Assembly: GCA_001606155.1 (NCBI GenBank)
Contig: LODT01000037.1
Coordinates: forward strand, 496,001-560,000
Length of the DNA: 64,000 nucleotides
Source of the DNA: Tieghemostelium lacteum
Lineage: Eukaryota; Evosea; Eumycetozoa; Dictyosteliales; Raperosteliaceae
Direction: 5' to 3'
This document shows, in pieces, positions 35,966 through 47,463 of the stretch. Position numbers and translations under genes: made by a program. The notes beneath the pieces are model-generated. The model was not told the origin of the DNA and made no database searches. It worked only from the letters and a program-made list of their open reading frames with translations. Numbering within the stretch: position 1 is the stretch's first letter; the number at the start of each line of letters is the position of its first letter.

Positions 35966-36469
35966 ACTACTAAAATTATAAAGTTATAGAGAGATATATA
36001 TAATTTTTTTTTTTGAATAACAATAATTAATAAAAATTGACAATTCAAAAAACCCTTTAGCAAATGAATGTTGGAATCTTGTGTCACAATTATTTAAATT
36101 TAAAAAAAAAAAATTATAAATAAATATAATTTTTTCAATGAATTGATTTTCAGAAAACTAAAGTTTTTGGTTTTAAAAAACCCCCAAGTTACACACTGTT
36201 TGCCATATTCACTCAAAGTGATCACAAAATATTCTAAATTACTAAGAAAAATATCATAAAGCTTCTTGGTGAGAAATAGGGAATTCACCAGGCATAATTT
36301 CACTAAACTAAAAATATGGTAACAATTCTTTAAATCCTAAGAATAAAATATAAATTAAAAATACCATTTATTATAGATAACACAATCAATGAATTCTATT
36401 AATAGATGAATATCAAATAAATACTGTTAGTAATAAAATTTTTTTTTTTTTTATTTATTTGAAGTTGAT
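35966..36469. other. Spacer between divergent genes
   Basis: Should contain the promoters of the RGLG-like gene and PIG-V. It is AT-rich with homopolymer runs (36002-36014, 36103-36112, 36439-36451). The short frame at 36100-36303 has no coding features. Confidence 0.45.
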
Positions 36470-38221
36470 ATGAACACATCCCTGAATACTCAAATTCAAA
36501 ATCAAAAATACATTGTTTTAAAGGCAGCAATTATTAGTAGAGTATTTCTGTGGGTATATTCTATAGCAATTAGTGGATTAATTGATAATTTTGATAGTTC
36601 AACAGGATTAAAGTCTATATCTCCATTGAAAAGTTATGAAGAGGATCAGAAACTTTATTTGAGAGATCACACTACTGAATCTCAATTTGTAAATTCATTT
36701 ATAAAGAGAGTATTTGTTAAATGGGATAGTATTTATTTTACTAGAATTGCTGAATTTGGTTATGAATATGAACAAAATCATGCATTCTTTCCACTCTACC
36801 CTTTACTAATGAATGGTCTAGGAAGAGGTATGTCTATAGTTATATCACTTTTAACAAAATAGGAACTAATATTCAATCTATTATATAGTAATATCAATAC
36901 TATTAGGAAACAAAGTTATATTCAGTGATTGTATTATTATAGCTGGTTTTATAATCAGTAATGTAGCTTTTATTCTATCAGCATTACAATTATTAAAGTA
37001 ACTATTATACAGCTTTGGATTTATAGATTGGCAATGTAATAACATGTTAAATTGTGAAACAAAAGGTTAGGAAATATAATATTTAAAAATTCAAAGATTT
37101 CATTGGTTGCAGCATTATTGTATTGCATGAATCCAGCTGGGATATTTACAGTTGCAGTATACACAGAATCTTTATTTAGTTTATTTATATTCAGTGGTCT
37201 AGTTGAATTATTTGGAAATGATTATTATTTAGGTGTAAATGGTAGATCATTAGATTTTCATTATCTACCATTACATAAAAAGTTATTAGCTGGAACTAAA
37301 TCATCTATATATTTTGCATTGGCTACATTTACGAGATCTAATGGGATCCTGTCATGTGGATTCATTATATTCTCTTACTATAGTCACTATTTTATATCAC
37401 TATTTAGAATGATATTTAAGAGACTAAATTCCATATTGACAACTTCAAAAACAAGATTAGTAAAACCACATTTGTCACCATCGACTTCCTATGACAAACT
37501 ATCAACATCTATAGTTAACCCAGTTAGTAATTATACTCTATTTGAAGAACTGGTTATTCTACCAACTGCCTTACTCATTCAAATTCTTATAGTATTTGCA
37601 CCATATATTGCATTTCAATTCTACGGATACCTTAGATTCTGTAGTGGTGCTTCATCAGATTTAAATCCTATTAAAAATGGTATTTGGCCAAGAGTATGGT
37701 GCCAAGAAGGTATTGTACCTAATCTCTATGGATTTGTACAAAATGCATATTGGAACCAAGGTTTCTTTAACTATTACACTGTCAATCAAATTCCAAATTT
37801 CCTATTAGCATCACCAATGGTTATTATAGCAGTCAGTGGAATATTCAGTTACATTCGTTACTTTATTCAAAATCCCAATCAAATGATATATTCTAGTTTT
37901 AAACTGAGATCTAAAAACATGAACATTTCAGAACAAGTTGAATCATTCTATTCACCACATTTGATTCCATTCATTTTATATCTACTCTTTTTAACTGTAT
38001 TTTCTGTTGCATTTATGCATGTTCAAGTAATTACCAGATTCTTTATTCATTCACCCATAATCTTCTGGTTTTCTGCTAAACATTTTCTAACAAATGGCAC
38101 CAAAGATAACACACCAAAGAAATCAACCAACACTATCATTCAACAAATTATCTTATTTTATTTCATTTTGTACAATGTACTTGGTTGTATAATGTTTTGT
38201 AATTTTTATCCTTGGACATAA
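36470..38221 (+). CDS. pigV: GPI mannosyltransferase 2 (PIG-V)
   Basis: Three exons (36470-36827, 36889-36997, 37066-38221; introns 61 and 68 bp) give 540 aa. The ER enzyme adds the second mannose to the GPI-anchor precursor. The lumenal signature KWDSIYFTRIAEFGYEYEQ, then HAFFPLYPLL, carries the catalytic-site Asp of this GT-C family. YCMNPAGIFTVAVYTESLF, ATFTRSNGIL and the late segment FMHVQVITRFF are also family hallmarks. About eight or more hydrophobic spans are present. The middle exon is a membrane span (SDCIIIAGFIISNVAFIL). Exon 3 is best joined at an AAAAG acceptor; the nearer TTAG acceptor breaks the frame. Confidence 0.9.
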
Positions 38222-38392
38222 AATTAATAAATAGAAATAATTATTAAATTATGAAAAGGTCAGGTGTTGGATATTTGCATCAAATTAAATAGATTTTTTT
38301 TTGTGTGGTTTTTTTCGAGGTTAGGTTTTTGGAAAACAATTGTTATTTGTGTAAAATAATATATATCTAAGGTGTAGTGCTTCTTTTAGAAA

Positions 38393-39204
38393 ATGTCAAG
38401 TGCTCAAATTATAAATGAAAATAATTTACTGAAGGAACAAGTTCAGTCACTAAAGAATGAGGTACAAAAGAGTAAATTAGATATGGAGATTTTGAACCAA
38501 GACAGAAGAATGTTATATCAAGAGACAATGACATTAAAAGATGAAATTGTAAGACTACAAGCAACCATTACAAGATTAGAGATGATGAATGACAAGTACT
38601 CTAAACTCGTTCAACAATCCAATGATAAACTTCAAAAGACCAAAACAGATCAGATGGCTGCTATTCAATCCATCAGAGCAATGTCCAATGGTGAACAAGA
38701 TAAGGAATTTAGAACAAAATTTGGACTCCCAGAAGGAGAGTTCTCCATTGTCAGCTACTCATGTACCAATGAAGCATTACAATCAGGATTTCTTCACATT
38801 ACACCACTGTTTATATGTTTTGAACCTCATGCCTTAGGTATTCTCAATGTAATCACAAAATCTCAAGAGAATACAATCTCATTGTCACTCAAAGACATTG
38901 TATCACTAAACAAAGTTAAAGCTATTAAATTTTTACCTGGTAAGGTAAGTAATCGTACTGTGGTTAATTTTCACAATTATATGAGAATATTAATATCTTT
39001 ACACTTTTTTTTAAAATTTAGGGTACTTGTGTTGAAATTAAAACTAGAGATGGTGTAGTTAGACTTTATAAGCATTTTATAAAGAGAAAAGAGTGTCTAA
39101 GAAATATATATAATCAAGGTTTAACAATTGGTCACAAAATTGAAATGTTAAGAGAAAATGAACCTGATATTGAACATTTAGATGACAGTAAAGATGATGA
39201 TTAA
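38393..39204 (+). CDS. Coiled-coil plus GRAM-domain protein
   Basis: Two exons (38393-38944 and 39022-39204; 77-bp intron, donor GTAAGT) give 244 aa. Residues 8-95 are heptad-rich and predict a coiled coil. A GRAM domain follows from about residue 105 (EFRTKFGLPEGEFSIVSYSC, LQSGFLHITPLFICFEPHAL, KFLPGKG joined across the splice to TCVEIKTRDG). GRAM domains bind lipids or proteins at membranes. The C terminus is acidic (DDSKDDD). Partner and exact role are unknown. Confidence 0.83.
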
Positions 39205-39503
39205 TCACATATTTCTTTAAATATCATTCTCACATATATTATATAAATTGAAAACATGTATAAAAGTGCCCAAACTAGAAATTTTGTAAAATTCTATAGA
39301 TACAATGTATTTATAAAAAGTTATTTATATTTTAATTAAAAAAGAGGTAATTAATATTAAAATTACCCTTGTTATGATTCTCTATTGTTAGAGATTTTAA
39401 TGATATTGAGGGATTTTAGAGGAGGGAGGGGGCAACAAACACACCATATATGATAGTTTGATTTTTCGTATTGATTTTTGATTTTCCAGATAGAGAGGAT
39501 ATT

Positions 39504-40475
39504 TTATTCACCCATTACAAATTTAATATATTCATAAACTGACCAAACAATGGCAGAGCTCATGGAATGGAAAACAATTCTTGGTTTCATTCCTCTGAGG
39601 TAACCAGCAGAACCCTCTTCAGCCCAAATAGTACGAAGAGCATCAATCATACCTTTATAGTGTTTACCTACATCACCTTGAGTTTGAAGACGAGTTTTGG
39701 CAACATCGAATGGATTAGTAATAGCAGCAGCTAACATTCCAGCACCACCACCTGCAAATAAATGTATCAGTAATTCATAGGATTTCTCATCTCTATTTTT
39801 CTTTTGATTCAGCACTATTTTTTTCAAACTTTCATAGGCTGGGAAATAAATAATATTGTAGGGAACTGTCATGACCAGTGTAGTTGTATAGCCTGCATAG
39901 AATCCTCGTAGACCTTCTTTATGCCATATTTTTTTTGTACAATCAAATAGACCTCTGTAGTTGTTTAGTTGTAATTGTAATCTCTGTTTTACAACATCCA
40001 TTGGGCATGCAACTGCCTCTGAAGACATGGTTGCAATTACACCTGCCAAACCAACTTTAACAGGATGATGTCCTTCATCGTCACCTCCAATAAGTTTATG
40101 TTTAAGTAATTCGTAAATGGAAAAATGAACTGCATGTGATGGTGCAGCTCCTGCAGCGACTGCTGTCAATCCTCTAAATAATCCTGTAAATCCTGATTTT
40201 GAAATAATATCTCTAGTTATCTGTAGGGCTCCTATATATGCATTACCTCCACCAACGCCAACTAAACCAGGTCTTATAGCTTGAATATGTGTCTACACAA
40301 AATTAAAAAATTAATAATCTAATCAGCTATAATTTTTGGTTTTTTTGTCAAATCAATCACTTACCTTTATAGTATCAATAGGATACATTCCACAGTGTTC
40401 AGCAAAACCTGCACTTGCACCTGCTATTAAATGTACGTAGAATGATCCACCTTCACTTCCATGATCGTGTGACAT
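39504..40475 (-). CDS. mcfF: Mitochondrial carrier, mitoferrin-like
   Basis: Two exons (40475-40365 and 40292-39504; 72-bp intron) give 299 aa with three tandem carrier repeats. The Px[DE]xx[KR] signatures are PIDTIKTHIQ (repeat 1, joined across the intron), PMDVVKQRLQ (repeat 2) and PFDVAKTRLQ (repeat 3). AGFAEHCGMYPIDTIK strongly resembles the mitoferrin EHxxMYPxD segment, which fits iron import into mitochondria. Repeat 2 reads MSSEAVACPMD rather than the HDAxMNP typical of mitoferrins, so the substrate assignment is less sure than the family. The symbol follows the D. discoideum mitoferrin-like carrier and is tentative. Confidence 0.85.
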
Positions 40476-40978
40476 TTTCTTATTCTTAATAATATATCTG
40501 TAGGATGGAGGCTAAAAACAAGAGATCTTTCAATTGAAAATCTAAAAAAAGAGAGGGAAGCCTGGCAATTTAACACAAAATGACCTCAAATGAAAAAAAA
40601 TAAAAACGAAAAAAAAAAGGTTTGGTGATATTTATTTTCCCTATTACCTATTAATTAAGTGTAAATTCAGACATCAAATATTGTTGAAATTTCAAAAAAA
40701 TCATAATGATGTCTATTCTACATATGGTTCTACATCTGTCAATCTTAGTTCTAAATACCTCTTGATACTGAGTCAATATGTAGTTTAAACTAAAATTTAA
40801 AATACACATTTTAAATTTCTATGAAAATTGTGTTGACGCACAGACACATGTGATTATTACCAGAATTCAATTTTGAGTATAAAATCTATAGATTTTAGTG
40901 AAATTAATTCTAATAAATATAATGTAAAATTTACAGAATGATTTTTATTTTTATTTTTTTTTACATAAATTAAATTTG
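40476..40978. other. Spacer between divergent genes
   Basis: Promoter space for the mitoferrin-like carrier and the Thg1-like gene. AT-rich with A tracts at 40590-40618 and a T tract before 40964. No gene or structured element is seen. Confidence 0.45.
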
Positions 40979-42196
40979 ATGATCAGATTCCAAATATCAA
41001 TAGTTGGAATTATAAATACATCAAAAAACAAAGTATTTCCAAGTTTATCTCAACATTATTACCAATTTAAATACTATTCAACGACTGTAAATAAAAAAAC
41101 AACTTATACAAATATGTCACATCCAAAAGAAATTCTAGGTGATAGAATGAAACAATATGAGAATAATGTTAACAATTTGTTAACTATTCAACCTGGACAA
41201 TCATTTATAATCAGATTAGATGGTCATGGATTTTCAAAATTTACCAAATCCTTTGTTAAACCTTGGGATATTAGAAGTAATTATAAGAGGATTGATTGAA
41301 TTGATAGTTTAGAAATTAGTTATGACTAATGTGTTTTTGATGTTAAAATTAGTTCATAATGCAATGATCGAAACAGCTACAGAGTTATTTAAATCATTTA
41401 ATCCTTATTTAATCTATACATTTAGTGATGAGATTACAATGTGTTTCCCAGCAATTCAACAAGAACTTACAACTACTACTACAACTACAACTACAACCAA
41501 TACAACTACTACAACTACTACAACTACAGAAGCAACTGAATCTACAAAATTAGAAGATAAAGATATTTATCCAGCAATTGCATATTCAGGTAAAATTCAA
41601 AAATTAGTAACACTTTCTGCAGGTTTAGCATCAACAGTATTCTATAAATCAATTATGAAACAGGCCTATGAAAAACCAAAAGATAATAATGTAGGTATCT
41701 CACTTCAACTAATATTAGATTATAAAATATTAATAATTGAAAAAAACTATCTATAAAGTTAATTGATAAATTAGATTCAGCAACACCACATTTTGATTCT
41801 AGAATTTTTATAGTACCAAATCATCATGAGATTATCCAAAATTTAATTTGGAGAAGTTGTTATGATTGTGCTAGAAATTCAGTATCTGGACTTGCACAAG
41901 CACATTTTTCACATAAATCCATTTTTGGACTTGCTTTACCTGAACTTAAAAAGAAATTATTAACTGAGAAAAATATTGATTTTGAAGCTGAACCTGATTG
42001 GTATAAATATGGTGTTTTCATTAAAAAGCAATACTATAACTTACAAACTGTAAATCCAAAAACTAATGAACCAATCACAGCACTTAGATCAAAATTTAGA
42101 ACAGATTCCTTTAATATCAACCATCTCATTGATGCTCAACATTATCTAACACAAAAATGTCTTCCATTAGACTATAACTTATCATTCAGAACCTAA
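40979..42196 (+). CDS. Thg1-like 3'-5' RNA polymerase (TLP), probably mitochondrial
   Basis: Three exons (40979-41276, 41353-41690, 41759-42196) give 357 aa. The family adds nucleotides in the 3'-5' direction: tRNA-His guanylylation or 5' repair of truncated mitochondrial tRNAs. RLDGHGFSKFTKSF and TFSDEITMCFP carry the metal-binding Asp and Asp-Glu of the palm fold. KPWDIR joins IHNAMIETA across intron 1, and PHFDSRIF, IWRSCYDCARNSVS and AHFSHKS complete the TLP pattern. The first 45 residues lack acidic residues and are rich in basic and hydroxyl residues, which suggests a mitochondrial presequence upstream of MSHPKEIL. A pure Thr/Asn tract of about 20 residues is inserted right after the SDE motif. 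Intron 2 has an equally in-frame alternative (donor 41695, exon restart 41775) that would shorten the protein by four residues. Confidence 0.88.
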
Positions 42197-42240
42197 ACAC
42201 ATTTAAAACTAAACTTTATAATTATAATAATAATAATAAT

Positions 42241-45012
42241 TTATTTTCTTGATCTCTTTTTACTCTTTGTTTTGTTTGAATCTTGGTTTGGTAAATTGGA
42301 GGGATCAAAGAATTTAAATTGATTATTAATTTCAATTTCTCTTTTGATGTAACCCATTGCAGAACGATTTAACCCAATTTTTTCTTTTTCTGATTTTAAT
42401 CTTGATTTTATAGTGGTATTGAGAGTCTGTAGCAAATGTACATGATCTTTAGAGACTGATAGTTGATTCATGTGTGTTTGTATAAGGAAAAATGAACATT
42501 TAAAAATAAACTCTGGACTCTTGTTTGGTTCTTGTAACCATTCTATAAAGTATCCAAAAAGTGCTCTGATGGTTGAGAATGGTAATACTAAAAGTGCCTC
42601 TTCTAAATCACTTGGTCTTACTCTATTCAGTCTCTTCCAAAGGTACTCAGAATGACTGAGACCTAGTAACAAAATATTTGGTTGAAATTCACCAAAACCA
42701 CTGTCAACTAGCATTCCATCATCTTCCAAATCATCACCACCTTGTTTCTTTTTATGTCCTTTTTGTAGGGATTTTAATTTTTCTTTTTCATAGTCTTCTA
42801 ATTTAAGTTTCTCAGTCCAACACATTTGAATGGCATCTAGAATATCTTCACCTTGTTTAATAGTTTCCACAGTTTTCTTACCAGCTGACAGATTCTCTTG
42901 AAGCATCTCAGTTGTTCTAATTCTATTTTGTGATTGTAAATCTTCTTCCAATGTAGATTCCCATTCTTTCTCCAGTGCCTGTTGTCTCTCAGATTCAATA
43001 AACAATGGTGTATCAGTTTGTTTAAAAGTTCTCATAGATCTATCATGTGAACCAGTAATGAAAAAGTCACCAACAGATCCCATAGCAAGTGCCCAAACTT
43101 CACCATGATGTGCTTCAATAGTTTGTATATGTTCAAATTTATCAGCATCCCAGTACTTGATACGCTTATCTTTACTAACGGATACAAAATGATGTGTCTT
43201 TGGAATAAAAGCAATTTGCATAATGCTATCATCATGTGCAAATAGAGATTTGTGACAATCACCATAATCTAAACCCCAAATTTTAATATTCTTATCTGCA
43301 GAACCGGTGACTATAAGTGCACTGTCATCACTTATATCCAAACACATGACCGGTAGTTTATGTCCATACAATGAAAGATGGAATTTAAGTGTATCAGCAT
43401 AGAAAATCTTTACAGTATTATCGAGTAATGAAATTGCCAAAACTTTGAAATTACTTGAATATTTAAGAGCCATGACATCAGACTCCATTTTCATTGTCTG
43501 ACTTAGTGAAAGAGATAGTTTTTTATCCTCCAATTCAAAATCCCAGAATTTTACAGATTTATCTGCACCTCCAGAGACTAGACCTCTTTGGTCTGGTGTT
43601 AAGGCTATAGACCATACTGAACCTTCGTGGGCTTTAATTGTACCTATATGCTCACTGGAAGAGAGTTCAAAGATCTCAATAGTACCACGTTTGGTACCTA
43701 CTAGTATATGTAGATTTCCAGGTGCAAATACAGAACATAGACCATAGTCACAAGGCAGTGTAAGTATGCAATTTAAAGTCTTTACATTCCAGACTTTGAT
43801 AGACTCTGATGAAGTTGATATAACCATACTATCATTGGAACTCAATGTCAATGCCCTGATATCTGATCTGTGACCGTATTGGTCTAAAGTGCATGTAGAT
43901 TGAAACCCTCCATCTTCAGATTTTATATCAAATACCTCTAAACTGTTACCAGCCAAAGTCACAATAATCTTATTCCAATAAGTTTCCGAACCAAATGAGA
44001 AAAATCTAACTTTAGAAGACATTTTCAGTGTTTGTTTATGTCTTAGTTCTTCTTCAACACTGACATCTTCAGTCATTTTAATCTTATCATAATGTGTGAT
44101 TTTAAAGAGATCAATGAATTTGCCAGTACTTTGGGCTGCTAGAATTCTATTAGTTGGATCAAATCTAACTGAAGAGTAACTATCGGACTTCAATTGAATG
44201 GAACCATAATAAACTGCGACTTGTTCATCTGATGAGAGTTTATTTAGGTCTAAGGTGGTTTCTTCGGTATCTGGAGTATCATCTCCAATCTCATTGGTAG
44301 AGATCAAAGCATTGCTATTCATAGGTACATTTACACGGTACCCAAATGCAGATTGTTGTTCATTTCTTGGGATTCTCCAAATACGTATTTGGTTATCACT
44401 AGTACATGATGCCAAACGAGTTTCATCAGGGTTTACATCAATTCCCCAAACTGGATTTCTGTGACCTACAATAGTCTGTACACAATGTTGTGTCTCAGAA
44501 TCCCAAATCTTAATTAACCCATCTTTTGAAGAGGATACTATATGATTAGATTTCTCCAGTAACTTTACAGAAGTCACTTGATCACGATGACCTCTTAATC
44601 TGAATAAACCAGATTCTGTAATAATATCCCAGACTATAATATCAGTATCACGTGCACCTGATACCAATAGTGAACCTAACTGATTAAAACACAGTGAAGT
44701 AACTGCACCTCTGTGACCATTGAAAACCGATACTAAACTGTAATCATTCATATTCCATATACGAATAGAACCATCACTATATCCACTTGCCAATAATTCA
44801 CCTTCTTTTGTTAGTGATAATGTAGTAACCTCTGATTGACAATCTTCTTCAAACATTGATCTAAAGAATACTTGTCTTCTTAAATCCCAAAGTGATATTC
44901 TCTCACCACATCCTGTTATACCATATCTACCACTACGATCAATCAATGAATTAGATGTTGATATCAATCCAAATACTTTTTCCCCTACAAATTTTAAATA
45001 AGCTTTAACCAT
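42241..45012 (-). CDS. wdr3: WDR3/Utp12 (Dip2), U3 snoRNP WD-repeat protein
   Basis: Single exon, 923 aa, the family norm. The start MVKAYLKFVGEKVFGLI is typical. Two beta-propellers of WD repeats fill residues 50-660 (HRGAVTSLCFNQLGSLLVSG, HRDQVTSVKLL, HEGSVWSIALTPDQRGLVSG, HKLPVMCLDISDDSALIVTG). The Utp12 domain follows at about 775-880 (NILLLGLSHSEYLWKRLN). The C terminus is a basic nuclear/nucleolar signal (SKKRSRK). The protein belongs to the UTP-B module of the SSU processome and is needed for 18S rRNA maturation. It is convergent with the Thg1-like gene, with 44 bp between stops. Confidence 0.95.
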   Translation of the reverse strand: MVKAYLKFVGEKVFGLISTSNSLIDRSGRYGITGCGERISLWDLRRQVFFRSMFEEDCQSEVTTLSLTKEGELLASGYSDGSIRIWNMNDYSLVSVFNGHRGAVTSLCFNQLGSLLVSGARDTDIIVWDIITESGLFRLRGHRDQVTSVKLLEKSNHIVSSSKDGLIKIWDSETQHCVQTIVGHRNPVWGIDVNPDETRLASCTSDNQIRIWRIPRNEQQSAFGYRVNVPMNSNALISTNEIGDDTPDTEETTLDLNKLSSDEQVAVYYGSIQLKSDSYSSVRFDPTNRILAAQSTGKFIDLFKITHYDKIKMTEDVSVEEELRHKQTLKMSSKVRFFSFGSETYWNKIIVTLAGNSLEVFDIKSEDGGFQSTCTLDQYGHRSDIRALTLSSNDSMVISTSSESIKVWNVKTLNCILTLPCDYGLCSVFAPGNLHILVGTKRGTIEIFELSSSEHIGTIKAHEGSVWSIALTPDQRGLVSGGADKSVKFWDFELEDKKLSLSLSQTMKMESDVMALKYSSNFKVLAISLLDNTVKIFYADTLKFHLSLYGHKLPVMCLDISDDSALIVTGSADKNIKIWGLDYGDCHKSLFAHDDSIMQIAFIPKTHHFVSVSKDKRIKYWDADKFEHIQTIEAHHGEVWALAMGSVGDFFITGSHDRSMRTFKQTDTPLFIESERQQALEKEWESTLEEDLQSQNRIRTTEMLQENLSAGKKTVETIKQGEDILDAIQMCWTEKLKLEDYEKEKLKSLQKGHKKKQGGDDLEDDGMLVDSGFGEFQPNILLLGLSHSEYLWKRLNRVRPSDLEEALLVLPFSTIRALFGYFIEWLQEPNKSPEFIFKCSFFLIQTHMNQLSVSKDHVHLLQTLNTTIKSRLKSEKEKIGLNRSAMGYIKREIEINNQFKFFDPSNLPNQDSNKTKSKKRSRK

Positions 45013-45217
45013 ATTTTAAACTCTGTAAAAAGATTTAAAGTTTGAATGTAATTTAAAAAAAAAACGAACGAAAATTGAAATTTTTAAGTTTTAAAAAACA
45101 ATCAAAAATCACTGATAGAGGGATTGAATTAGTTTTATGAAAAAAGGGTGTTTAATTAAAATTCATTTTATTTTTTAGTAAATAGTTTGAGGGAAAAACA
45201 ATTAACAGTAAGTAAAT

Positions 45218-45367
45218 TTATAATAGACTTGAGTTCTCGTCATCATCGTCAATAGAAATATGGTTATCATTAACCTCAAGAGACACTTCATTAAATGTTG
45301 TTGATTTTTCTTTTTCTTGTTGTTGGGTTGGTTGAGGTTGTTGTGGTTGAATTGGTTGTTGTACTAC

Positions 45368-45461
<94 letters not shown>

Positions 45462-46948
45462 GGTTGAGATTGAATTGGTTGTGGTTGTGGTTGATATGGC
45501 ATTTGGAATTGTCTGTGTGTAGTTTGTTGTTGGTATTGCATTTGTTGGTGTGGTGGATATTGTGGTGGGTATTGTGGTGGATATTGCATTTGTTGTTGTG
45601 GTGGATATTGCATTTGTTGCTGTGGTGGATATTGCATTTGTTGTTGAGGTGGGTATTGCATTTGTTGTTGTGGTGGGTAGTGCATTTGTTGTTGTGGTGG
45701 ATATTGCATTTGTTGTTGTGGTGGATATTGCATTTGTTGTTGTGGTGGATATTGCATTTGTGGTTGAATTGCACCTAGCACGACTGGTGGAATTACAGCA
45801 ACAATTGGAACTAGAATAATCTCTTGAACTGAACCAATAGAAAGTGATTTTAAAAATGTAAATGAACTCTTACAGATCTTTGAATTGAAATATAGTTCAA
45901 AAGGGAAAAACATCATTAAGAATGCAGAGAGTAAATATATATTATGACTGAACATGAATGGAATTTCCTCACCAGTAGTTGGGAACAAAATAAAATCTTT
46001 GAAGTTAGCTTGTTTATATCCATAGTTTAGGCAAATTTCAAAATGGGTATCACGGTGTTGGTTCTTTCTAGTGAGATAATCAACAACTGATTTAATAGCC
46101 AATTGTGATGTTTCATCTGCTGGTATCCATTCTTTGTAGAATTCCATTTTGATAAATGAGCTATTGATAGTTGGTAGCACTGGGAGTAGTGGTTCTGATA
46201 TATCAACACTTCCAATAACAGGTATAGTTGCACCATCGCTATGAGTTATTCTCTTACGAGTATGTGTTCTAGTAGTTCCATCAGCATTTCTACTTGTTGT
46301 GGTTTCAAAATGATAAGAATTACAATTCACTGCCAAATTTGGTTCACTTTGAATAACAGAGTTTATATAACTATCCAAAGATCCAGGGTTATTCTGATTT
46401 CTTAAATCTCTTAACATCTTATAGGTTGGTGAACAACAAACTCTAACAAGAGAAAATACAAAGACAACAATAAAGAATGTACCACCCATAATCAACATTA
46501 ACATAGGTCCAACTGGTGGAATATAAATACCAGAATTCATCTATAAACGTTAAAACAATATTAATATATATTCTCTCTTTCTCTGAATAATAACACTTAC
46601 ATTAATATTCATATTCATATTGGCATTAGTCTCCCAACTGTCTGATGAAAAACCACCCCAATTATTATGTGCATTAGCAGTTACAGTGGCTTTATACTGT
46701 TGATCTTGTTGATCAGCACTTACTACCATTCCCCTAATACCTGCAATCACTATAAAGAATGTGACCAAAGTTACAAGCCACATAACAAATCCAATAAATG
46801 GACCAGATAGGCAGTTCATACATTGCACTTTACTCTTATTTGATTGATTTACATTTAATTTTGGATTTTCATTATTTAAAATATAAAAATGGTAATCTAC
46901 TTTTGATAAATTAGTATTCTCTTGTTGTATTTTTACTTTTTGGACCAT
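45218..46948 (-). CDS. TMEM151-like membrane protein with octapeptide and poly-Gln tail
   Basis: Two exons (46948-46601 and 46540-45218; 60-bp intron, donor GTAAGT) give 556 aa. There is a hydrophobic span in exon 1 (FIGFVMWLVTLVTFFIVIAG), one at the start of exon 2 (MLMLIMGGTFFIVVFVFSLV) and further hydrophobic segments near 330-370. The stretch NCNSYHFETTTSRNADGTTR, then THTRKRITHSDG, resembles the conserved extramembrane block of TMEM151 proteins. The C-terminal 180 residues consist of about nine YPPQQQMQ octapeptides, a run of about 30 Gln and an acidic end. The function of TMEM151 is unknown. Family membership is a by-eye call. Confidence 0.72.
45368..45460. repeat. Pure (CAA)n poly-Gln codon tract
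   Basis: On the plus strand this is an uninterrupted TTG microsatellite of about 31 units, coding for Gln on the minus strand inside the TMEM151-like gene. All codons are the same CAA, with no CAG. This implies recent slippage growth rather than long selective maintenance. Confidence 0.9.
45545..45765. repeat. 24-bp minisatellite coding for YPPQQQMQ units
   Basis: About eight to nine near-identical 24-bp units (TGTTGTGGTGGATATTGCAT core on the plus strand), followed by shorter YPP derivatives nearest the poly-Gln side. The units differ by single silent or Tyr/His changes. They encode the Pro/Gln-rich repeat in the TMEM151-like protein. Confidence 0.88.
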
Positions 46949-47463
46949 TTTTATAGAAGGTTGAAAAAGGGTTTGTAAAAAAAAAAGAAAAGTTAAATAA
47001 AATTTTAGAACTCGAGTTGATCAAGATTTTACAGGAAACAGTTTTTATTAAATAAAAATTTATGACCACATACTACGATAATTTTATTTTTCTCATTTTC
47101 ATAATATGAAAAATGTCATCTTTTGATCGAAACTATTGTCTTTTCTTTATTTATTTTTAAAATATATATATCAATGGATACAGTTAGTCTCACTGTGTAT
47201 ATTTTGTATGAACATCATGAAGATGATGATGAAACTACTCCTATAAATAGAAGTTCAAATACCTATTCATCAGCTACTACCGCATCTACTAATGCTATAC
47301 ATTATTCTTTTCTTTTTTGTTTTTGTTTTTTTTTTTTGTGATTGATATATTTAAATCACACCACACGGAATAAATGGGTTGACAGCAATCTTGAAATTAA
47401 TATAAATACAAATGAAAAATATTGGTTTATTCATTAGTTATATTTTCAAAAAAATAAATAATA
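46949..47463. other. Spacer between divergent genes with a dispersed-repeat copy
   Basis: It should hold the promoters of the TMEM151-like gene and the secreted-protein gene. Positions about 47126-47200 match, in inverted orientation, sequence at about 52163-52255 (see repeat there). The frame at 47123-47341 overlaps this copy and shows no family resemblance; it may include a relic coding piece (EHHEDDDETT). Confidence 0.5.

Noticed and set aside
45295-45819. Long plus-strand frames of pure Leu or Val runs and the minus-strand Asn-rich frame at 45364-45774
   Set aside because: They are other-frame readings of the CAA and octapeptide repeats of the TMEM151-like gene.
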